DNA of 64,000 nucleotides from Actinomycetota bacterium (GCA_005888335.1 VAWY01000128.1:42306-106305), one strand, 5' to 3'. Positions 25,671 through 34,775 are shown, numbered from the stretch's first letter. Numbers and translations: made by a program. Notes: generated from the sequence alone by a model not told the origin.

Positions 25671-26046
25671 CAAGCGCGTCGAGCACCGCGACGTCGTAGG
25701 CGCGAATGCGTGGGTCGGCGGTCACCAGCGTGAATCCACCGTGTCGCGCCTGCGCGATGAGCAGCCGATCGAACGGATCGCGGTGGTGGAGCGGCAGGGT
25801 CGCGACGGCAAGCCCATCGTCAGGGGACAGCCCAAGGACGCGGACACCTGTGCCGACGACGTGTGTGTACAGCTCGTCTGGCACGGAGAGCCTGCCTACT
25901 GCCGCCATCACGCCGATCTCCGCAAACGAGACTACGCTGAACGCGAGCTCGGCCGCGGCGGCAATCGTCTCGCGCGCGCGCACGCCGAGCTCGCGCACCC
26001 CCGACAGCTGCCAGAGCACGACGTGCGTGTCGAGCAGGAGCCTCAC
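25666..26046 (-). CDS. vapC: PIN-domain ribonuclease toxin VapC
   Basis: 126 residues with the PIN acidic site: D6 (LLLDTHVVLW), E43 (SFAEIG), D90/D93 (HHRDPFDRLLIAQA) and D111 (TADPRI). It cleaves RNA (initiator tRNA, rRNA or others) when free of antitoxin. The start overlaps the antitoxin stop (ATGA). Confidence 0.92.
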   Translation of the reverse strand: MRLLLDTHVVLWQLSGVRELGVRARETIAAAAELAFSVVSFAEIGVMAAVGRLSVPDELYTHVVGTGVRVLGLSPDDGLAVATLPLHHRDPFDRLLIAQARHGGFTLVTADPRIRAYDVAVLDALG

Positions 26047-26288
26047 TCGGGCTCGTCGAGCATGGCGTCGATCTCCTCGTCGGAGAACTCGAAGTCCTCA
26101 CCGATCGTGATCGACCCGGCCAGGCTGCCGTGAGCCGCGAGGAAGCGTGAGCCAGGCGTCGCCGGCTCGACGCGAACGAGGCGGGCGACCGGGACGCCAT
26201 CGCGCGCGATCTCCACCTCTTCGCCCGCCTCCACGCGCGCGAGGAGCTTGGAGAGCTCGGTCTTCGCCTGACCCACGTTGACGCGCAC
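26043..26288 (-). CDS. vapB: Phd/YefM-type antitoxin (VapB partner)
   Basis: 81 residues starting at GTG. The N-terminal Phd/YefM fold (VNVGQAKTELSKLLARVEAGEEVEIARDGVPVARLV) binds DNA, and the acidic C-tail (EDFEFSDEEIDAMLDEPE) neutralises the PIN toxin. It precedes vapC by a 4-base overlap, the usual toxin-antitoxin order. It would repress its own promoter in the 26289-26368 gap. Confidence 0.9.
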   Translation of the reverse strand: MRVNVGQAKTELSKLLARVEAGEEVEIARDGVPVARLVRVEPATPGSRFLAAHGSLAGSITIGEDFEFSDEEIDAMLDEPE

Positions 26289-26368
26289 GACCGGAGGCTA
26301 GCAAGCTTGGCCAAGGTTAGCCAAGGTGCGGGCTCGTACGCCTCCTGCGCGCTGACCAGGGACCTGAC

Positions 26369-27121
26369 CTAGATGAGCTTCTGGCCCCCGTCGATGTCGT
26401 AGGCCGCGCCGGTGAGCGCCGTGTTGGCCATGATGTGCACGGCGAGCGCGGCGACGTCCTCGGGTCCGACGACGCGCCCGATCGGAAGCTTCTTGCGAAG
26501 CTCCTCGCGGCGCGCGTCGAGCTGGTCGCCGAGCAGCGACGCCGACAGGGGCGTGTCGACGAACCCGGCGGCGATGAGGTTGACGCGGATCGGCGCGAGC
26601 TCGAACGCCAGGCCGGCGACGAGGGCGGGCAGCGCGCTGGTCATCGCCGACACGAGTCCTCCGACGGCCGCGCGCCGCCCGCCGGTGCCGCCCATGAACA
26701 GCAGCGAGCCCCCGGGCCTCACCTTGCCGATCGAGATGCGGGCGAGCTGTAGGGGCAGCCACAGATGCTCGTCGACCGAGCGGCGGGCCTGCGTGAAGTC
26801 CGTCTCGGCCAGCGGCGCGTAGTAGGGACCGCCGCCGGTGAGCATCACGTGGTCGACGGGCGTCGGCAGGTCCTCGAAGAACCGCTCCAGGCGATCGATG
26901 TCGGTCGCGTCGAAGGCGGCGGTGCTCTGCGCGCCGAGCTCGCGGGCGGCGTGCTCGAGGCGCTCGGGGTTGCGGGCCGTGAGGATGACCTCGGCGCCCT
27001 CGGCCCGCGCCAGGCGGGCCGTCTCGAGGCCGATGCCGGCGCTGCCGCCGATGACGACGACGGTCTGCCCGAGCAGCTCGGGCTCGCGCTGGACGGGAGC
27101 GGTGGTGGTTGCGGTGCTCAT
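26369..27121 (-). CDS. Atypical short-chain dehydrogenase lacking the YxxxK motif
   Basis: 250 residues with the SDR nucleotide site [13 protein letters not shown] and late motifs [21 protein letters not shown] and [11 protein letters not shown]. Where the catalytic Tyr and Lys belong, it has V157 and T161 (VSAMT). This is a known divergent SDR subgroup, so the activity may differ or be lost. The start overlaps the upstream stop (ATGA), placing it last in a three-gene unit with a flavoprotein remnant and an alpha/beta hydrolase. Confidence 0.85.
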   Translation of the reverse strand: MSTATTTAPVQREPELLGQTVVVIGGSAGIGLETARLARAEGAEVILTARNPERLEHAARELGAQSTAAFDATDIDRLERFFEDLPTPVDHVMLTGGGPYYAPLAETDFTQARRSVDEHLWLPLQLARISIGKVRPGGSLLFMGGTGGRRAAVGGLVSAMTSALPALVAGLAFELAPIRVNLIAAGFVDTPLSASLLGDQLDARREELRKKLPIGRVVGPEDVAALAVHIMANTALTGAAYDIDGGQKLI

Positions 27122-27825
27122 GCTGTCTCCAGTGCAGCTGCGGTTTCGACGCGCAGTGCCTTGAGCGCGTCGACGTAGATCTCCGAGAACGTCGGGAAGG
27201 GCTGGATGACATCGCGCAGGACGTCGAGCGGAACCCGGGCGCGGATGGCGAGCGTGGCCTGCTGGAGCCACTCGCCCGCCTCGGGACCCAGGGCGTAGGC
27301 GCCGGTCAGCCGCCGCCCGTCGCTGAGGAGCGTCAGGAAGCCGTTGGACTCGGCGTACGCGCGGGTGTAGGTCTCGGTCTTCGGCAGCTCCGTGAGGAGG
27401 GCCGTTGCGCTGAAGCGCGCCTCGGTCGCGCCGACCGCGCCCGCCTGGGGGTTGTGTCGCACGCCGTCGACCTCGACGACGCCCACCCCGGCGAGCCGCC
27501 CGCTGCCGCGCAGCAGGTCGATGCCCTCTCCCGCGAGCCAGCGCTCCTGCCCGGCGTCGGAGTACTTGGAGACCATGAAGTCGCGCCACGCGAGTGCGGC
27601 GTCAACGTCGACCTGCGCCTCGGCCGCCGCTTCGCGCGCGCCGTGCACCGCCTCGCCGGGTCGCAAGAGCGTCTTCGACGGGATGCAGGCCCAGTACGAG
27701 CACTCGCCCCCGACCAGCTCGCGCTCGACGACCGCGACACGCAGCCCGCCCTCGGCCAGCGCGCCGGCGCAATGCTCTCCGGGCGAGCCGGCGCCCAACA
27801 CGATGACGTCGTAGTCGTTGCTCAT
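27118..27825 (-). pseudogene. Pyridine-nucleotide-disulfide oxidoreductase with central deletion
   Basis: The 235-residue ORF joins two ends of a normally 450-470-residue enzyme. Residues 1-123 are the FAD-binding start (GAGSPG 11-16; redox pair C42 and C47 in [11 protein letters not shown]). Residues 125-235 are the C-terminal dimerisation domain ([14 protein letters not shown]...[14 protein letters not shown]...PTFSEIY). The NAD(P)-binding domain and part of the FAD domain, about 220 residues, are missing at about 27453, in frame. Start and stop couplings to both neighbours are intact. The product cannot be a normal reductase. Confidence 0.75.
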
Positions 27826-28634
27826 GGCGACCTCCGTTCGACCCAGTCCGTGACGATCGAGGCGTATTCGCCGGGCGCCTCTTCCCAGACGGAGTGCCCG
27901 GCGTCGACCATCATGAGCGTGCTGTGGGGCAGGCGCTCGGCAAGGAACTCGGCGTTGACCAGCGGGACGACCGTGTCTCGGCCGCCCGCGATGATCTGCA
28001 CCGGCGTCTCGATCTCCGGGAGGCGTTCCGCGAGCTTCGGGAGCTCGGTGGGATAGCTGCGCACGTAGCGCATCGACTCCACGAACCGGTCGCCGTCATA
28101 GGAGTCGAGGTAGTCCTCGCGGATCTCCGTCGGCAGCGTGTCACCCTCGATCGTGTCGAGCGCTGCCCCGACGATCGCGCGCGGGTCCATCGCGCGGAAA
28201 CGATCGAGGTCCGGCGCGAGCACCCACTCCTCGAGCGGGCCGGCCAGCCGGATCGGGACGGCGGCCCCGCCGCTGCCCACCACCACGCTGGAGAAAAGGT
28301 CCGGGCGTGACGCGGCCGCGAAGAGCGCCGCCGAGGTCCCGATGTCCGGGCCGACGACGTGCGGGCGGCCCAGGCCGCACGTATCGATCAGCCGCGCGAG
28401 GAAGTCGCCCATCGCTTCAGGAGACAGGAGATCGTCGCGCCGCTCGGAGCCACCGAAGCCCGGGAGGTCGACGGCGAAGAGCCGGAAGCGCGGCGTGAGC
28501 AGCGGCCAGATCGGCGCGAACGCATACACGCTCTCGGGCCACGGGCTCGTCAGCAGGATCACCCGCTCCGCGGTTCCATCGCTCACGGCGTAGCGGATCC
28601 TGGTCCCATCCATCGTCGTGAAGCGAACCTGCAT
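27822..28634 (-). CDS. Alpha/beta hydrolase with Asp nucleophile (dehalogenase/epoxide-hydrolase-like)
   Basis: 270 residues. The nucleophile elbow reads [10 protein letters not shown], so D97 replaces the usual Ser, as in haloalkane dehalogenases and epoxide hydrolases. The acid is in GGRDTVVPL and the His is H247 in [11 protein letters not shown]. It probably hydrolyses an epoxide, halide or fluoro-compound. It is first in the ATGA-linked unit with the flavoprotein remnant and SDR. A 22-bp motif shared with two other promoters lies 31-52 bases upstream. Confidence 0.83.
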   Translation of the reverse strand: MQVRFTTMDGTRIRYAVSDGTAERVILLTSPWPESVYAFAPIWPLLTPRFRLFAVDLPGFGGSERRDDLLSPEAMGDFLARLIDTCGLGRPHVVGPDIGTSAALFAAASRPDLFSSVVVGSGGAAVPIRLAGPLEEWVLAPDLDRFRAMDPRAIVGAALDTIEGDTLPTEIREDYLDSYDGDRFVESMRYVRSYPTELPKLAERLPEIETPVQIIAGGRDTVVPLVNAEFLAERLPHSTLMMVDAGHSVWEEAPGEYASIVTDWVERRSP

Positions 28635-28664
28635 GCGCCGATCCTGCCGTCCCCGCCAAGGCGC

Positions 28665-28686
28665 TCGCGCCCGTGCATGCCCTGGT
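28665..28686 (-). promoter_or_regulatory. Shared promoter motif, copy 1
   Basis: The pattern TCGCGCCCGTG-N6-CTGGT (plus strand) occurs here and, with the same spacing, at 33467-33488 and 34863-34884. Each copy is 30-110 bases upstream of a minus-strand gene. Read toward the genes it is ACCAG-N6-CACGGGCGCGA. It surrounds the large LuxR regulator gene, so it may be that regulator's site or a sigma-factor promoter. Confidence 0.45.
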
Positions 28687-28700
28687 CGGATGCCGGGGCT

Positions 28701-31478
28701 TCATGCGGGCGCGGCTTCCCGCTCGAGTCTCGGCAACACGCCGTCGAGGTCCCTGCGGGAGCTGATCCCGAGCTTGGTGAACACCTTGTTCAGGTGCCAC
28801 TCGACGGTGCGGGGGCTGAGGTAGAGCTCCGCGCCGATCTGGGGGTTCGTCCGGCCCTCGCGGGCCAACCTCGCGATGAGCTGCTCCTGGGGCGTGAGCT
28901 CGTCGCGCGCCCCAGGGGTGCGCTTGCGCACCTTCGCGCCCGTGGCGAGCAGCTCGTGCCGGGCGCGTTCGGCGAACGCGTCGACGCCCATGGAGACGAA
29001 CGCGTCGTGGGCAGCCTGAAGCTGCTCGCGCGCGTCGACGCGCCGACCCGCACGACGCAGCCACTCGCCGAAGAGCAGCCGGCCGCGCGCGAGCTCGGGA
29101 CGGAGCCGGGTGCGCCCCAGGCGATCGATCGCCTCGCGGTACAGGCCCTCGGCCGCCTCACCCTCGCTCAGCAGCGCGCGCGCCCGCGCGTCGAGGCCCA
29201 GCGCCCAGTCGGCGTCGCTCGCACGCGCGTGCTCGCCCAGTCGCTGCAGACCACGCGCCGCGAGCTCGGTGTTCTGCGTCCTGCAGGCGGCCTCGATCAG
29301 CTCGCTGAGCGACCACATCGAGACGAACAGCTCCGGTGTGTCGTCGCTCGCCTCGATGGCCGCCGCGAGCGCCTCGTCGTAGTGGCCGAGCCCGTTCATG
29401 ACGACCGCATTGGCCCAATGCGCGTACTGGACCGCGGTCCCCTGGCCACCCGCGGTTGCGTCCTTGATGGTGGCGCCAATCAGCTCGGAGGCCTCGGACT
29501 CGTGTCCACGGAGCGCCGCGAGCACCAGCGCGCCGTACGGGCCGACGCGGGTACCGGTGGCCTCCCTGACCGCATCCGCCTCGGCGATCAGCAGCGCCGC
29601 CGTAACGAAGTCGCCGCACAGGGCGACCGCCTGACCGAGCACGTTGACGCTCACGGCGAGGACCTCGAGCGCCCCTGAGTCACGGGCGAGCTCGACCCCG
29701 CGGGTGGCGACCGCGAGACAGGTGTCGAAGTCCCACAGGTAGACGGCCGCCGCCGTCGCCAGCCAGCCCCACCGCAGCACCTCTTCCACGGAGACCTCGC
29801 TCCCGGCGAACCCGGTGGCCGCGCGCCGCAACACCGGCGATGCGGCGGCGCGCCCCTCGGTGAACACCAGCGCAAAGCCGTCGAGCAGCAGATCGCAGGG
29901 ACGCGCAGGGTCCCCGGCTCCGGGGGCGGTCCCCACCGCCCGGGAGACCTCCAGCAGGCCGCCGTCGCTCGCCAGCCGCCCGGCGAACAGCGCTGCGCCC
30001 CATGCGTCGAGATACGTGTCGCGCGAGAGCCGCACGTCGAGCGTCTCGAGCCTCCTTGCGGCCCGTAGCAACAGCAGCGGAGCGGCGCTGCCGCGGTTCT
30101 GGGCGTAGGCGACCTCGGCCTGCAGCAGATCCACGCGGGCTCGCCCGAGCTCGTCCAGCGGTCCGGCCTGCGCGGCTGCCAGCAGCCCGAGCGCCGCGTC
30201 GAACGCGCCGGCCTGCAGGCTGACCTGCGCCGCCGCCAGCATGCGCTCGGCGCGGCGGCTCGCATCGGTCGTCAGGTCGGCCGCGCGCGCGAGGAACGCT
30301 GCCGCGGCGGCCAGGCCCCCGCGGGCCTGCGCCCGACCTGCCGACCGCTCGAGCTCGACCGCGACGTCCTCGTTGGGGCCTCGTGTGGCCTGCGCGCGGT
30401 GCCAGGCGCGGCGGTCCGGCTCCAGCGCGCCATCGGTCGCGTCCGCCAACGCTCGGTGCACCAGCTGGCGCTCGAGCTCCGACGCCGATCGATAGACGGC
30501 CGACCGCACCAGCGGATGCCGGAAGCGCACCTGTGCGCCGACGTCCAGCATCCCGGTCCGCGATGCCGGCTCGAGCGCCGGGCCGGCGACCCCGAGCCGC
30601 GTCGCGGCACGCCACATCAATGCCGGGTCGCCGACGGGCTCCGCCGCGGCGACCAGGAGCAGCCGCCGCGTCTCGTGCGGCAGCTCCTCGAGCCGCCGCA
30701 AGAAGCTCTCCTCGATCCGGCCCGACAGCGACAGCGGCAGCGGCTCCGGCAGCCCGAATCCGCCCGCCAGCTGCGCGGTCGAGAGCCCTCGTGGGAGCTC
30801 CAGCAGCGCAAGCGGGTTGCCGCGCGTCTCGGCCACGATCCGGTCCCTGACGCGCTCGTCGATTCGGCCCGGGATGACGGTCGCGAGCAGGGCGCGGGCA
30901 TCCTCGTCAGGGAGTCCTTCCAGGTGCAGCTCCGGCAGGCCCACGAGCTGGCGCTGCTCGGCGGGGTCACGCACCGCGAACACGAGCGCCACCGACTCCG
31001 CCAGCAGCCGACGTGCGACGAATCCGAGGACCTGGCCCGAGGCGCCGTCGAGCCATTGCGCGTCGTCGACGACACACAGCAGCGGCCGCTCCGCCGCCAC
31101 CTCCGCCAACAGAGTGAGCGCGGCCAAGGCGACCAGGAAGCGGTCGGGAGCATCGCCGGAGGAGAGACCGAGGGCGACGCGCAGGGCGATCTGCTGCGGC
31201 TCGGGAAGCGCGCCGAGGCGCTCGAGCATCGGCGCGCAGAGCTGGTGCAGCCCCGCGAAGGGCAGCTCCATCTCGGACTCGACACCCGCGATCCGCGCGA
31301 CGCGAAAACCAGAGGCCTCCCGAGCGCAGTACTGCAGCAGCGCCGTCTTGCCGACCCCCGCCTCGCCCCGGATGACCAGGACCGCGCTCTGACCGCCACG
31401 CAGGTTCTCCAGCAGCCGGGCGAGCAGCGCGCGCTCGCCGGCTCGGCCCCGAAACGCCGGCGGGCCGTGGGCGGCCAT
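28701..31478 (-). CDS. Large LuxR-family AAA transcriptional activator (LAL type)
   Basis: 925 residues. The N-terminal AAA/STAND ATPase has Walker A GEAGVGKT (38-45) and a Walker-B-like LLCVVDDAQWLD. A long helical TPR-like middle spans about 330-850. The C-terminal LuxR HTH starts at about 855 (DELTPQEQLIARLAREGRTNPQIGAELYLSPRTVEWHLNKVFTKLGI). LAL proteins activate catabolic or secondary-metabolite genes on sensing a ligand. The ATG at 31478 gives the expected N-terminus (FRGRAGERALLARLL). It is flanked on both sides by catabolic genes. Confidence 0.9.
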   Translation of the reverse strand: MAAHGPPAFRGRAGERALLARLLENLRGGQSAVLVIRGEAGVGKTALLQYCAREASGFRVARIAGVESEMELPFAGLHQLCAPMLERLGALPEPQQIALRVALGLSSGDAPDRFLVALAALTLLAEVAAERPLLCVVDDAQWLDGASGQVLGFVARRLLAESVALVFAVRDPAEQRQLVGLPELHLEGLPDEDARALLATVIPGRIDERVRDRIVAETRGNPLALLELPRGLSTAQLAGGFGLPEPLPLSLSGRIEESFLRRLEELPHETRRLLLVAAAEPVGDPALMWRAATRLGVAGPALEPASRTGMLDVGAQVRFRHPLVRSAVYRSASELERQLVHRALADATDGALEPDRRAWHRAQATRGPNEDVAVELERSAGRAQARGGLAAAAAFLARAADLTTDASRRAERMLAAAQVSLQAGAFDAALGLLAAAQAGPLDELGRARVDLLQAEVAYAQNRGSAAPLLLLRAARRLETLDVRLSRDTYLDAWGAALFAGRLASDGGLLEVSRAVGTAPGAGDPARPCDLLLDGFALVFTEGRAAASPVLRRAATGFAGSEVSVEEVLRWGWLATAAAVYLWDFDTCLAVATRGVELARDSGALEVLAVSVNVLGQAVALCGDFVTAALLIAEADAVREATGTRVGPYGALVLAALRGHESEASELIGATIKDATAGGQGTAVQYAHWANAVVMNGLGHYDEALAAAIEASDDTPELFVSMWSLSELIEAACRTQNTELAARGLQRLGEHARASDADWALGLDARARALLSEGEAAEGLYREAIDRLGRTRLRPELARGRLLFGEWLRRAGRRVDAREQLQAAHDAFVSMGVDAFAERARHELLATGAKVRKRTPGARDELTPQEQLIARLAREGRTNPQIGAELYLSPRTVEWHLNKVFTKLGISSRRDLDGVLPRLEREAAPA

Positions 31479-31616
31479 TCGCCAACCCTAAACGCCCGAC
31501 GCGGGCGCCAACCAGATCCCCGGGCGCAAACCGTGGTCGCCCTCGAGGCGCACGGCTTCAGCGTCGAGGTCGTCGACGGTCTCGGCACACTGATCCGTCG
31601 TCGCGACCGGCGTGGG

Positions 31617-32450
31617 TCAGTGCCGGCTCAACGGTGGGTCGGTGTCGTCGTAGATGCGGGCGGCGGCGAGCTTGCCGCTGTCGCCGCGGACATAGACGGC
31701 GATGCCGGCTTCGGGCGGCAACTCCGTGCGGCCCCAGGCAACCACGTTGTACTCCAGCGCGCAGGCGCGGCCGTCGTCGGTCACGGCGCAGTGCTCGAGC
31801 GGTATCCCGCCGCCGTTGGAGAAGAACAGCTCGTACAGGGCGCGAAGCTCCGCCGTGCCGCGGTGGGTGTAGGCACCGCCGGCCGGCTCGCGGACGCAGC
31901 CGTCCCGCTCGAACGTCGCCACGGCGGCTTCGACGTCGCCGGCCGCGAGTGCGCGCTGATAGTCGCCGACGACGTCGGGCCCGTGCACGTCGGGGTCCGG
32001 CTGCAGCAGCGGCGGCCGAACCGCGTGCCCGCCCGTCAGCGGCCAGCTGCTGAAGTAGATGCGCAGCTCGATCATGCGACCGTCCTCGTCGAGGTTCGCG
32101 GCGAGGGCCAACGGCAGCTCGATCCTGCCGGTCTCGCCGTCGAGGTGGAGGACGAATTCTTCGACCCCGCCCGCCGGCGTGACGATGAAGTTGACGTCCT
32201 CGACGGTGACGTTGCGCTCGGCCATCCAGGTGGTGGTGTCGGTGACGAACCGCGCGAACGCGGAGGCGCCCTTGATGCGGCCGCGGACGGGGTGATGCAC
32301 CTCGGGGGCATCGGCGAACGACCCGATGAGCGCATCGATCTCGCCGGTCATCAGGCCGTCGAAGAAGGGAACCCCGGTGACTGGCGTGTTGCGGTGCTCT
32401 TCGATGCGTGCCAGAACCGCGCTAGAGAACTGCTCAGGGCTCCACGGCAT
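31617..32450 (-). CDS. Two-domain NTF2/SnoaL-like protein
   Basis: 277 residues made of two NTF2-like halves: about 10-130 (LMTGEIDALIGSFADAPEVHHPVRGRIKGASAFARFV) and about 150-277 (YQRALAAGDVEAAVATFERDGCVREPAGGAYTHRGTAELRALYELFF). Such folds serve as isomerases, cyclases or steroid-type binding pockets. The start overlaps the peroxiredoxin stop (TGATG), so both are co-translated. No catalytic residues can be assigned with confidence. Confidence 0.75.
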   Translation of the reverse strand: MPWSPEQFSSAVLARIEEHRNTPVTGVPFFDGLMTGEIDALIGSFADAPEVHHPVRGRIKGASAFARFVTDTTTWMAERNVTVEDVNFIVTPAGGVEEFVLHLDGETGRIELPLALAANLDEDGRMIELRIYFSSWPLTGGHAVRPPLLQPDPDVHGPDVVGDYQRALAAGDVEAAVATFERDGCVREPAGGAYTHRGTAELRALYELFFSNGGGIPLEHCAVTDDGRACALEYNVVAWGRTELPPEAGIAVYVRGDSGKLAAARIYDDTDPPLSRH

Positions 32451-33043
32451 CAGGCGGCGCTCGGGCTTGCCGGGGCCCGCTTGTCCCAGCCATGGAAGCG
32501 GCTGAGATCGCCCGCGTCCCAGGCCTCGCGCAGCCCGGGGGCGCTGAGGTCCCAGTCGGGGCGGATCTCGCGCGTGACGGCCCGCAGGTCCTGGCGCAGG
32601 TCCTCGACCGAGGGGCGCCCCCAGAACCAGTAGCCGTTGTAGATGCTGTGGATGACGAGCCCGGGCTTGAGCACGAGCGTGTGCGGGATCATCGGGTCGT
32701 GCTCGGGGTCGGTGTACTCCTGGATGTCGAGGTCCTTCTGGACGATGCGCCCCGGGTCCGACAGGAACGGCCACTGGGCGCCGACCGACGCGCGGAACTC
32801 CTGGGACTCGTGATGGGCGTCGGTCGAGATCGTGGCCATCTGGGTATAGGCGACCGCGACCTGCGGATAGAACCCGGCGAGCTGGAGGTGCTGCTGGTGC
32901 TCCTTCGGGCAGTAGTGGCCGCGCGCGAGCGTGAGGATCAGAGGATCGTCGCCCTGCAGCCCGCTCAGCCTTCGGGGGACGCTCGTGTGATCGGGCAGCT
33001 CGTAGTCCGGAAACGTGCCGCCGGGAACGATGTCAGAACGCAT
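32450..33043 (-). CDS. AhpC/TSA-type peroxiredoxin-like protein
   Basis: 197 residues of redoxin fold (FPDYELPDHTSVPRRLSGL, LARGHYCPKEHQQH, STDAHHESQEFRASVGAQWPFLSD). C45 occupies the peroxidatic position. I chose the ATG at 33043 because GAGGAGG lies about 9-15 bases upstream; a longer frame starts at 33073. It probably reduces peroxides or senses redox state in the pathway. Confidence 0.8.
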   Translation of the reverse strand: MRSDIVPGGTFPDYELPDHTSVPRRLSGLQGDDPLILTLARGHYCPKEHQQHLQLAGFYPQVAVAYTQMATISTDAHHESQEFRASVGAQWPFLSDPGRIVQKDLDIQEYTDPEHDPMIPHTLVLKPGLVIHSIYNGYWFWGRPSVEDLRQDLRAVTREIRPDWDLSAPGLREAWDAGDLSRFHGWDKRAPASPSAA

Positions 33044-33127
33044 TTGGGAAGCCTCCTCGGTTCGTGCGGTCATGTCTCGAGAGCCTGGAGCAGGCTCGCC
33101 GCGTCGTATCCGGGGCGACGTCCATCG

Positions 33128-33415
33128 TCACACCCGGCCCGGGAGCCGCTCCTTGATCTCCTGCAGCAGCCAGCGGTTGCCGTCGGGATCGGTGAACTGG
33201 ATCGAGGCGGGCGAGCCCGGTGGAGTGAGCTGCACCACCCGGTAGTGCTCGTCGATCGGGAAGTCGGCGTCAAGACGCCATCCCAGGCCCTCGTAGAACG
33301 CCTTGGCGCGATCGACGTCGGCGACCGGCAGCACCGCGACCTCGAACCTCAGCGGGACGGCCGCCGCCCCGGACGCCTCCGTCGCGGCGTCACCGCTCAG
33401 CTGCGTACTGCTCAT
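33128..33415 (-). pseudogene. VOC family protein with internal deletion
   Basis: The 95-residue ORF has the first half of a glyoxalase-like protein (FEVAVLPVADVDRAKAFYEGLGWRLDADFPI...GSPASIQF) joined directly, near residue 74, to its C-terminal strand (TDPDGNRWLLQEIKERLPGRV). Family members carry about 55 more residues between these parts. The join is in frame, near 33193. The half-fold is unlikely to work alone. A copy of the shared promoter motif is 52-73 bases upstream. Confidence 0.65.
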
Positions 33416-33466
33416 GGGGACCTCCGTGGATCGGGTTGTCGGCAGAGTGACCGCTCGGCGCGCCGG

Positions 33467-33488
33467 TCGCGCCCGTGGGATCACTGGT
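33467..33488 (-). promoter_or_regulatory. Shared promoter motif, copy 2
   Basis: TCGCGCCCGTG-N6-CTGGT with the same spacing as 28665-28686 and 34863-34884. It lies upstream of the truncated VOC gene (minus) and of the small plus-strand gene at 33544. This copy and copy 3 also share TGTCGGCAGA on the gene-proximal side. Confidence 0.45.
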
Positions 33489-33543
33489 ATTGGTCCGGGA
33501 CCACCCGGGCTTCGAGTACTACCGACCAAAGGGAGGTCGCGCG

Positions 33544-33843
33544 ATGATCGTCATGTTCACTGCCCGCCGGCTGAAGCCAGGCGCATTCGAGCAGTTCCGC
33601 CGAGCGTGGGATCCGGGCGACGAGAAGCCGCCCGGCTTCCAGCGCGCGTACCACGCGCGCAACATCCGCGACGAAGACGAGGTCATCTCCTTCGGTCTGT
33701 TCGACATGACCATCGAGGATTACCGCCGCTGGCGAGCGGACGCCGACGCGGCAGAGACGAAGCGTGTCGACCGGCTCTCGGCGTTCGTGGAGAACGAGCA
33801 CGTCTCCGGCGTGTACGAGGTCGTCGACGTCGTCGAGGAGTAG
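33544..33843 (+). CDS. Hypothetical protein, possible dimeric alpha/beta-barrel
   Basis: 99 residues starting at an ATG preceded by GGGAGG (33529-33534). The pattern of alternating strands and helices (MIVMFTARRLKPGAFEQFRRAW... EVISFGLFDMTIEDYRRWR) resembles antibiotic-biosynthesis-monooxygenase-like barrels, but I cannot confirm the family. It is a lone plus-strand gene within a minus-strand cluster and is convergent with the thioredoxin-like gene 5 bases away. Confidence 0.65.
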   Translation: MIVMFTARRLKPGAFEQFRRAWDPGDEKPPGFQRAYHARNIRDEDEVISFGLFDMTIEDYRRWRADADAAETKRVDRLSAFVENEHVSGVYEVVDVVEE

Positions 33844-33848
33844 CCCTA

Positions 33849-34775
33849 TCAGCCGAACGTGAAGACGTACGCGCGCACGCCCGGGTCGAGGAACGTGATC
33901 TCGAAGGTGCGCGGGGCGATGGCGGCGTGCTGGCGGACGAGCTGGTACATCCGCGGCTCGGAGACGGTGCCCTCGCCGGACGCGTCGACATCGAGCCCGT
34001 GGGCATCACCCGGCGGCTGACCGTCGAGGAGCACGGCGAAGCGAGCCCGCGCGTCCGGCGCCGGCGGCGCGAGCACGAGGTTGAGGTCGCGCGCCTGGAA
34101 GCGGTACGCGATCGAACCGGCGGCCGCGTCGAGGACGGCGGTCTCCTCGCCCACCGACCACTCGCCGACGAGCGCCCAGTCGTTGAGCGCGAGCCCGTCG
34201 GCGGGCCGGTAGCTGCGGCGCTCGCCGCGGGCGTCGCCCAGGTAGGTCTCCGGCGACCTCAGCGTGCCCCAGTCGGCCGCCTCGGCGAGGCCGCCGGCCT
34301 CGACGCGGACGGTCTCCTCGTCGACGCCCAGCAGCTGCTGGATCGCTCGCTCGGTCTCCTCGTAGGCGCCTTCGCCGAAGTGGTGGAACCGGAGGCGCCC
34401 GTCGCCATCGACGAGGTAGAGGGCCGGCCAGTACCGGTTCTCGAACGACCGCCAGATGGCGAAGTCGTTGTCGATGACGACCGGGTAGCCGACGCCCAGC
34501 TCGGCCGCGGCGCGGCGCACGTTGTCAAGGTCGTGCTCGAACCCGAACTCGGGCGCGTGCACGCCGACGACGAAGAGCCCGCGGCCGCGATACCTCTCGG
34601 CCCACGCCCGGACGTACGGCAGGGTCCGCAGCCAGTTCACGCACGAGTACGTCCAGAAGTCGACCGCGACGACGCGCCCGCGCAGCCCGTCCGCCGTCAG
34701 CGGCTCGGAGTTGAGCCACACGGCCGCGTCGTCGAGCGCCGCCAGCGCGCCGTGGATGGGGTGCGCGGTGGTCAT
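33849..34775 (-). CDS. Thioredoxin-like protein with DipZ-type C-terminal domain
   Basis: 308 residues. The N-terminal redoxin domain has FWTYSCVNWLRTLPYVRAW, where the CxxC site is reduced to C45-V-N-W48. The C-terminal beta-sandwich (about 185-308) resembles the domain after thioredoxin in DipZ proteins (LNLVLAPPAPDARARFAVLLDG). There is no signal peptide or membrane helix, so it is probably cytoplasmic. A single active Cys suggests peroxidase or isomerase roles rather than classical disulfide exchange. Confidence 0.82.
   Translation of the reverse strand: MTTAHPIHGALAALDDAAVWLNSEPLTADGLRGRVVAVDFWTYSCVNWLRTLPYVRAWAERYRGRGLFVVGVHAPEFGFEHDLDNVRRAAAELGVGYPVVIDNDFAIWRSFENRYWPALYLVDGDGRLRFHHFGEGAYEETERAIQQLLGVDEETVRVEAGGLAEAADWGTLRSPETYLGDARGERRSYRPADGLALNDWALVGEWSVGEETAVLDAAAGSIAYRFQARDLNLVLAPPAPDARARFAVLLDGQPPGDAHGLDVDASGEGTVSEPRMYQLVRQHAAIAPRTFEITFLDPGVRAYVFTFG

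Noticed and set aside
31531..31640. Plus-strand peptide reading VVALEAHGFSVEVVDGLGTL between the LuxR and NTF2 genes
   Set aside because: It looks a little like a real protein end, but there is no start, no coupling and no family I can name; too short to call.
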